5,432 nucleotides of DNA, from contig JAAEPW010000182.1 of the NCBI GenBank assembly GCA_024232355.1, forward strand, positions 1 to 5,432. Direction: 5' to 3'. This DNA comes from Chloroflexota bacterium. Lineage in GTDB: Bacteria; Chloroflexota; Anaerolineae; B4-G1. The position numbers were made by a program, and so were the translations under genes. How positions within the stretch are numbered: the stretch's first letter is position 1; each line of letters begins with the position of its first letter. The notes under the pieces are model-generated. The model was given only the letters and a program-made list of their open reading frames with translations. It had not been told where the DNA came from and made no database searches. Below are positions 1 through 4,100 of this stretch, piece after piece.

Positions 1-29
1 GCACGATATCTGCGTCGGTTGTCACTCAT
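1..29 (-). CDS. Start of a transposase gene, N-terminal nine codons only (partial)
   Basis: On the minus strand an ATG at 29-27 opens the frame MSDNRRRYR, which continues off the left edge. A strong Shine-Dalgarno sequence (minus-strand AAAGGGG, plus-strand positions 36-42) lies six bases upstream of the ATG, so the start is well supported even though so little of the gene is visible. The opening residues resemble IS4-like transposases that I remember from Chloroflexota and related phyla. With nine codons this is recollection rather than proof. Its position beside an IS-like tip and a truncated transposase supports the reading. It would act as the DDE transposase of the element whose end occupies 1-105. 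The alternative is an unrelated small gene start. Confidence 0.45.
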
Positions 30-73
30 GGTATGCCCCTTTGCTCTGTGATTTGAGCTAAAGCATACCATGA
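26..73 (-). promoter_or_regulatory. Hairpin enclosing the transposase Shine-Dalgarno sequence and start codon
   Basis: TCATGGTATGC (26-36) and GCATACCATGA (63-73) are perfect 11-bp inverted copies. Inside them, GCTC/GAGC (43-46 with 55-58) and three A-T pairs (40-42 with 60-62) extend the stem, leaving an eight-base loop at 47-54. In RNA read from the minus strand the 3' arm contains the ATG (29-27), and the Shine-Dalgarno run is partly paired. A transcript entering from outside the element would fold and hide the start. A transcript initiating inside the element would lack the 5' arm. This is the arrangement known from IS10, IS50 and IS200, where it protects against translation from read-through transcripts. 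The pairing is seen directly; the function is inferred. Confidence 0.6.
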
Positions 74-78
74 CTCAA
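51..78 (-). promoter_or_regulatory. Possible weak IS promoter
   Basis: On the minus strand TTGAGT (78-73) resembles a -35 box. After 16 bases, TCAAAT (56-51) resembles a -10 box, four of six matches each. An alternative -10 is TATGCT at 67-62 with the T-run at 90-85 as a poor -35. Either would start transcription downstream of most of the 5' hairpin arm and so leave the Shine-Dalgarno sequence exposed. This is inferred from short matches only. Confidence 0.25.
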
Positions 79-105
79 CCTTCTAAAAAAGTGTCCGGTA
101 GTGAA

Positions 106-405
106 GCCGGGCACAAGACACCAGATTTTGTCCAGTGGTTGTTTGGGAAGGGAATCATCCCCTTGTACACGCCATTAGGTGGTTCTTGGCTGAATATGGC
201 CGAATCCATCCAGCGGATCCTACAACGGCGGGCCTTGGATGGACAGCATCCCAAAACACCGAACGAGATCATAGATCAACTCGAGGCTACGGCCCGAGGT
301 TGGAACCGTAACCCTACACCGTTCGTCTGGGGTGGTAAACGGGCTGTCCGCCGCAAGCGAACCAAGGTCAAGATATGGCTATCTGCAAACCAAATGACCC
401 ACTAG
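106..405 (+). pseudogene. IS630-family transposase, C-terminal fragment (DDE superfamily)
   Basis: The translated fragment starts at [12 protein letters not shown] and continues through [26 protein letters not shown], and [15 protein letters not shown] to a basic tail and a TAG stop at 403-405. These blocks are typical of the C-terminal catalytic half of IS630-type DDE transposases. The glutamate at 202-204 (NMAES) should be the third catalytic residue. In intact relatives the second catalytic aspartate sits a few residues before AGHKTP, in a DNLAGHKTP-like context. Here that stretch is replaced by sequence belonging to another IS, and an in-frame TGA lies at 49-51. The ATG at 70 is therefore an accident of the junction, not the true start. 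The fragment lacks the N-terminal DNA-binding domain and two catalytic aspartates, so it cannot be active. It was probably cut by insertion of the element to its left. No convincing IS630 right-end inverted repeat was found after the stop. Confidence 0.85.
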
Positions 406-406
406 T

Positions 407-763
407 GTGGTTCAGTCACTGGCTGAAACTTGTTTACTTCACAAGTATTGGGACGCATACAACTGGACACCGCCGGTAGCAGCCATATTTTTCTGTTTTG
501 GTTGGGGGTGGGTGAGATTGTGTATATACATCGCAATGTTTGCCGTGAGGCGCGAACCTGTATGGTTACTTCTCGTTGTAGTTATATTATTGCTCACTGT
601 CCCGCAAGGACTTTCAATTCCACTGGACATAGCGTTCAAATCCAGCAGTTCTGAGGTACTGAAAGTTGCGGGGCATGATTTATTTCGACCATTCTTCTAT
701 GCTGGTTTTTGGTTAGGATTTTCTACAACAAGTCAGTCAGCCTTGGTGAGTCTCAGCACATAG
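407..763 (+). CDS. Doubtful membrane-protein remnant, 118 residues
   Basis: An open frame starts at GTG 407, two bases after the transposase stop. The frame is open from 398, just after an in-frame TGA at 395-397. Hydrophobic stretches lie at about residues 24-46 (PVAAIFFCFGWGWV onward), 52-70 (VWLLLVVVILLLTVPQGL) and, more weakly, 95-113. A positively charged pair (RRE, residues 48-50) between the first two resembles a cytoplasmic loop. There is no Shine-Dalgarno sequence before the GTG. The stop TAG (761-763) falls inside the first 22-bp repeat of the mobile cluster. I recognise no family. The likeliest reading is an internal piece of a multi-pass membrane protein gene, cut on the left by the IS630 remnant and on the right by the repeat cluster. 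It may equally be a chance frame in AT-richer DNA. It is probably not a functional gene. Confidence 0.3.
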   Translation: MVQSLAETCLLHKYWDAYNWTPPVAAIFFCFGWGWVRLCIYIAMFAVRREPVWLLLVVVILLLTVPQGLSIPLDIAFKSSSSEVLKVAGHDLFRPFFYAGFWLGFSTTSQSALVSLST

Positions 764-770
764 TTGACAC
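749..770 (+). repeat. 22-bp motif, copy 1
   Basis: This copy carries the exact core GTCTCAGCACATAGTTGACA followed by CTT. It contains the stop codon of the preceding membrane-like frame. Forty-nine bases separate its start from that of copy 2. Confidence 0.85.
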
Positions 771-797
771 TTTTTCCAGTTGTTTTTAGACTTACCA

Positions 798-819
798 AGT
801 CTCGGCACATGGTTGACAC
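798..819 (+). repeat. 22-bp motif, copy 2
   Basis: Same orientation as copy 1 with two substitutions in the core (GTCTCGGCACATGGTTGACA), again followed by CTT. It is preceded by a small palindrome AGACTT-ACC-AAGTCT (788-802) that overlaps its start. Confidence 0.85.
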
Positions 820-942
820 TTCGCCAACTGGAGTTTTGACATCAGAGTCATCGGTTGGGTGTTGGCCCATACATAGTGATTATCAAGCACATATACCCCA
901 GATATACGGCATACGCACTTGACGTGAACCTTGGGTGTAGAA
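820..942. other. Spacer between the two motif groups; no gene seen
   Basis: The bases between copies 2 and 3 hold no reading frame with coding character, no strong stem-loop and no recognisable RNA. It is either the interior of a short non-autonomous element or the original host DNA between two element ends. The only other unannotated stretch, 1026-1133, holds a run of seven T (1080-1086) without an adjoining stem, plus two degenerate motif-like sites described under findings. Confidence 0.5.
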
Positions 943-964
943 CTGTCAACTATGTGTTGAGACT
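943..964 (-). repeat. 22-bp motif, copy 3
   Basis: Inverted copy; on the plus strand it reads TGTCAACTATGTGTTGAGAC in its core, one substitution from the consensus. It is the first of three inverted copies. Confidence 0.85.
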
Positions 965-977
965 TCGCGACTTTAAA

Positions 978-999
978 CCGTCAACTATGTGCTGAGCCT
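978..999 (-). repeat. 22-bp motif, copy 4
   Basis: Inverted copy, 35 bases after copy 3, with GTCAACTATGTGCTGAG intact and substitutions at both ends. Confidence 0.8.
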
Positions 1000-1003
1000 A
1001 AAA

Positions 1004-1025
1004 CTGTAAACAATGTGCTGAGACT
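1004..1025 (-). repeat. 22-bp motif, copy 5
   Basis: Inverted copy, 26 bases after copy 4, reading TGTAAACAATGTGCTGAGAC on the plus strand, two substitutions from consensus. It is followed by TTACCA, which mirrors the TGGT next to copy 1. Confidence 0.8.
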
Positions 1026-1133
1026 TACCACTTAACCTAAATTGTCAAGGTGCTCATTTACTCAAAATGAACCATGCCGTTTTTTTGTACCAGGCAGGTC
1101 TTTGATTGCTCAGCCCTTGACACTGGAACAACA

Positions 1134-1165
1134 AAACGGCGGGCGACATACATCGCCCGCCGTTT
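1134..1165 (-). terminator. Intrinsic terminator of the surface-protein gene
   Basis: AAACGGCGGGCGA (1134-1146) and TCGCCCGCCGTTT (1153-1165) form a perfect 13-bp GC-rich stem with a six-base loop. On the minus strand the stem is followed by a T-rich tract (its last T's, then TGTTGTT). It starts 21 bases past the stop codon at 1187. On the plus strand no T-tract follows, so it should act mainly for the minus-strand gene. Confidence 0.85.
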
Positions 1166-1186
1166 CGTTATGAAACTGAGAAAGGG

Positions 1187-4100
1187 CTAGAACGTAGCGT
1201 TCTTGGCCGTGATCGGACAGATGACCTTGTACAAGGTCCAGGAGACATCAATGTTGTTCTCCATTACCACATCAAAGACGCCATCGGGAGGCATCACCAC
1301 GGCGGTGCTGCTCTCTCTGCTGTCCGGCATGCTGCCGGTCAGGGTGTAGGTGACGACGCTGCCAGATGGCATAAGGGTTAGTGTATCGCTCAACACGTTG
1401 TTGACAATGTTGGCCATACAGTCCACGCCGTCCGCGTCACAACTGCTGACCGTATAGCTGACCGGCAGACTCATGGTCACGACCGCGCCGTCCGCTGCTC
1501 GCGGCCCATCGTTGCGGACCATCAGGGTAAAGTTGTCTGTACTGATGGTACCTCGATATGTGCCATCGACGGAGAGATCCGCCACCGGCAAGACGTTCAG
1601 GGTGACCACTGCGCTATCTTCCAACACGCCGTCGTTGATGGTATAGCCAAAGGTGTCAGCGCCGAGATAGTCGGCGGTGGGCGTGTAGATGATATAGCCG
1701 CCGCCTTCAGCGATAGCGGCTGTGCCGTGCGCCGGTGCGGTGATCTGAACGATAGTAAAGATGTCGCCATCCGGGTCGCTGTCGTTTTCGAGCACCATCA
1801 ACATGCTAGAGGGCTGCGCGGACACGCTCTCGGGCACGTCGTATGCATCGTCCACGGCCAGCGGGCGTCCGGTGGGGAATATGACTGTGCCGCCACCGGG
1901 TGGCACGATTGGCCCAACCTGTACTTGCGGTTCTTGCACCGGGCTGTCGGCCACGGCGCTGTTCTGGATCTCTTGATCCGTCGCGCCCGCGTCTACGCTG
2001 ACGCGGAAGGTGAGCGTGGCGCTGCCGCCGCCCGGTAGTGTGCCGACGTTGGCCACGACCGGGTCGGTGCTGCTGATGCTGCCTGGGACCACAGAGGCCG
2101 AGTCGGGCACGTAGGTCGTGTTCGCCGGGATGGCGTCTGTGATGACCACACCGGGGTGGTCGCCGCTCAACAGGTTGGTGACCACGACGGTGTAGAGCAG
2201 TTCGTCGCCTTCGTACAGCGGCGCGTTGTTCAGATCCTCGGCGGTCTTGGTGATGCCCAACGTGCTGTCGCCGGTGATGATGATCTCAAAGGGCTTGACC
2301 ACTTCACTGACCGGGTTGGTGACGGTGAGCACGCAGGGGTATACGCCGGGGCCGGGGAAGGTGTAGGTGATCGGGTTGTCGATGATGATGGTCCCACTGA
2401 TATCCCAGGTGTAGGTCGCCGGTCCGCCGGTCGTGATCGTGCCGGTGATGGCGTTTTCGCCGGGGGTTCCGGGGCCATAGTCGATCTCGATGCCCGTGAT
2501 CGGCCCGCCGGTCGGTCCGACCAGGCCGCCGCCGGGCGGTTCGATGGGTCCAACCTGTGCTTCTGGTTCTTGCACGGGGCTGTCGGCCACGGCGCTGTTT
2601 TGGATCGTCTCGCCTGTCGCGCCTGCGTCCACGCTGACGCGGAAGGTGAGTGTGGCGCTGCCGCCGCCCGGTAGCGTGCCGACGTTGGCCACGACCGGGT
2701 CGGTGTTGCTGATGCTGCCCGGCATCACGGAAGCTGAAGCGGGCACGTAGGTCGTGTTCGCCGGGATGGCGTCTGTGATGACCACTCCGGGGTGGTCGCC
2801 ACTGAGGTTATTGGTGACGACGACGGTGTAGAGCAGTTCGTCGCCCACCTCGAGCGGCGCGCCGTTGACGTCCTCGGCGGTCTTGTCGATGCTCAGCGTG
2901 TTGTCGCCGGTGATAATGATCTCAAAGGGATGGACCACTTCGCTGATCGGGTTGGTGACGGTGAGCACGCAGGGGTATACGCCGGGGCCGGGGAAGGTGT
3001 AGCTGATCGGGTTGTCGGTGATGATGGTCCCGCTGATATCCCAGGTGTAGCTAACCGGTTCGCCGGTGGTGAGGGTGGCGGTGATGGCGTTTTCGCCGGG
3101 GGTTCCGGGGCCATAGTCAATCTCGATGCCGGTGATCGGGTCAACGCCATCGCCAACCTTGGGGTAGGCGAGGCTAAAGTAATCGCCATCCGCGAGGCTG
3201 ACGTTGTTAAAGTAGACAATGCTGCCATTGACACCGGCTGCTGTTATGGCAGTGGCGTCACCAAAGTCGCCGTCACTATCAACGAGCAAGGCAAACCCTG
3301 CAACATTGCCAAAGTCAGGGCTGTCGCTGATGCCACTGAGGTCGAAATCGATGTAGACGTTGCCAGCATCATCGGTTTCCTGCACTAGCCACTCGCGCGC
3401 CAGACGCCGATAGTAGGTGGCCGGTACCTCGGTGGTGCCGGTAAGCACACCATTATCGTTGCCCCAAACTAATGCTTCGCCATCGTCCAGGTCGGCAGGC
3501 ATGCCGATGGTGACGATGCTGTCGTCGTTGATGCTGCGTGACATCGTTTGTGCCAGCGCGCTGCCGCCGTCGATGCTGATACCGGCCACGTCGTTGTGGT
3601 AAGCGGCGTTGGCGTCGGCGTTCCACACGACCATGTCATCGGAGAGTGTGTAGCTGATGCCCTGCGTGCCGGAGATGAGGGTGATGCCGTACTTGAGCGC
3701 CAGATAGCTTTCTGCCTTGTTCTGGTCAGCAGCATCGAGTTGCTTGCCGTAATAGATAACCTCGGCAATTTCACCAGTGAAAATCCGTGATTCATAAGCT
3801 GCCCCAACACCCCAGGTACGACCACCGATCTCAAAGGTCATGCCTGAGTCAATGGGTACGCCAGCACCCGTGTAGTTTTGTTCCAACCCACCGTCCAGGT
3901 AGATACTGCTATCCTGTGTCGTTCCTGTATCGGAATAGTAACCAGTAACCATACGATAACGATCGGCTGAGGGCAAGGTGGTATTTGCCGAGTTGGGATC
4001 CCAGGCCCCCTGTCCATCTATGATGTACTTGCCATGCTCGCGAGCATAGATGCCTTGGCCGCCAGCATTTGCGGTGGGCGTGCCAACGGAAGAGAACACA

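Larger units (their letters stand above)
1..105 (-). mobile_element. Terminal part of an insertion sequence running left out of the window
   Basis: Homology to the IS630-type transposase stops abruptly near base 106. To the left, the minus strand reads CACTACCGGACAC, then a T-run, a possible promoter, a hairpin, a Shine-Dalgarno sequence and a transposase-like start (MSDNRRRYR). This is the expected layout for the left end of an IS: tip, short leader, transposase start. The tip is inferred to lie between 100 and 106. The other end is outside the window, so terminal inverted repeats and a target duplication cannot be checked. The family is uncertain; from memory the first residues resemble IS4-like transposases seen in Chloroflexota. 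Confidence 0.5.
749..1025. mobile_element. Cluster of five 22-bp inverted/direct motifs: transposon-end remnant or MITE-like element
   Basis: Five copies of a motif with core GTCTCAGCACATAGTTGACA lie in 277 bases, two on the plus strand and then three on the minus strand. The outermost copies share a longer inverted match (TGGTRAGTCTCAGCACAT at each outer edge). The space between the two groups (820-942) contains no reading frame of note. Repeated binding sites of about 20 bp in opposite orientation at two ends are known for elements moved by rve-type DDE transposases (IS481-like, Tn7/Tn5053-like). No transposase is present. Two readings remain: a non-autonomous element bounded by the outermost copies, or two element ends facing each other, since the motif read outward begins TGTCAAC and tips of this class commonly begin TGT. 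Confidence 0.55.

Noticed and set aside
70..105. ATG at 70 as a true transposase start
   Set aside because: The first 12 codons do not match IS630 transposases, the ATG is part of the hairpin of the neighbouring IS, and the missing catalytic aspartate shows a truncated gene.
411..427. TTCAG/CTGAA as the right terminal repeat of the IS630 remnant
   Set aside because: It is a short hairpin-like match only, and the left end of that element is missing, so no terminal repeat can be shown.
749..1025. CRISPR array
   Set aside because: The repeats are in mixed orientation, with spacers of very different length (4 to 123 bases), and no cas gene is present.
1054..1086. Plus-strand terminator formed by TCATTT/AAATGA and the T-run at 1080-1086
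   Set aside because: The stem is only six A/T-rich pairs and is separated from the T-run by nine bases.
1727..3388. Long plus-strand frames opposite the surface gene (1727-2038, 2156-2674, 2792-3388)
   Set aside because: They are antisense shadows produced by GC-rich codons; two look alike only because they mirror the duplicated PKD-DUF11 units. Their compositions are unlike real proteins and they have no ribosome binding sites.
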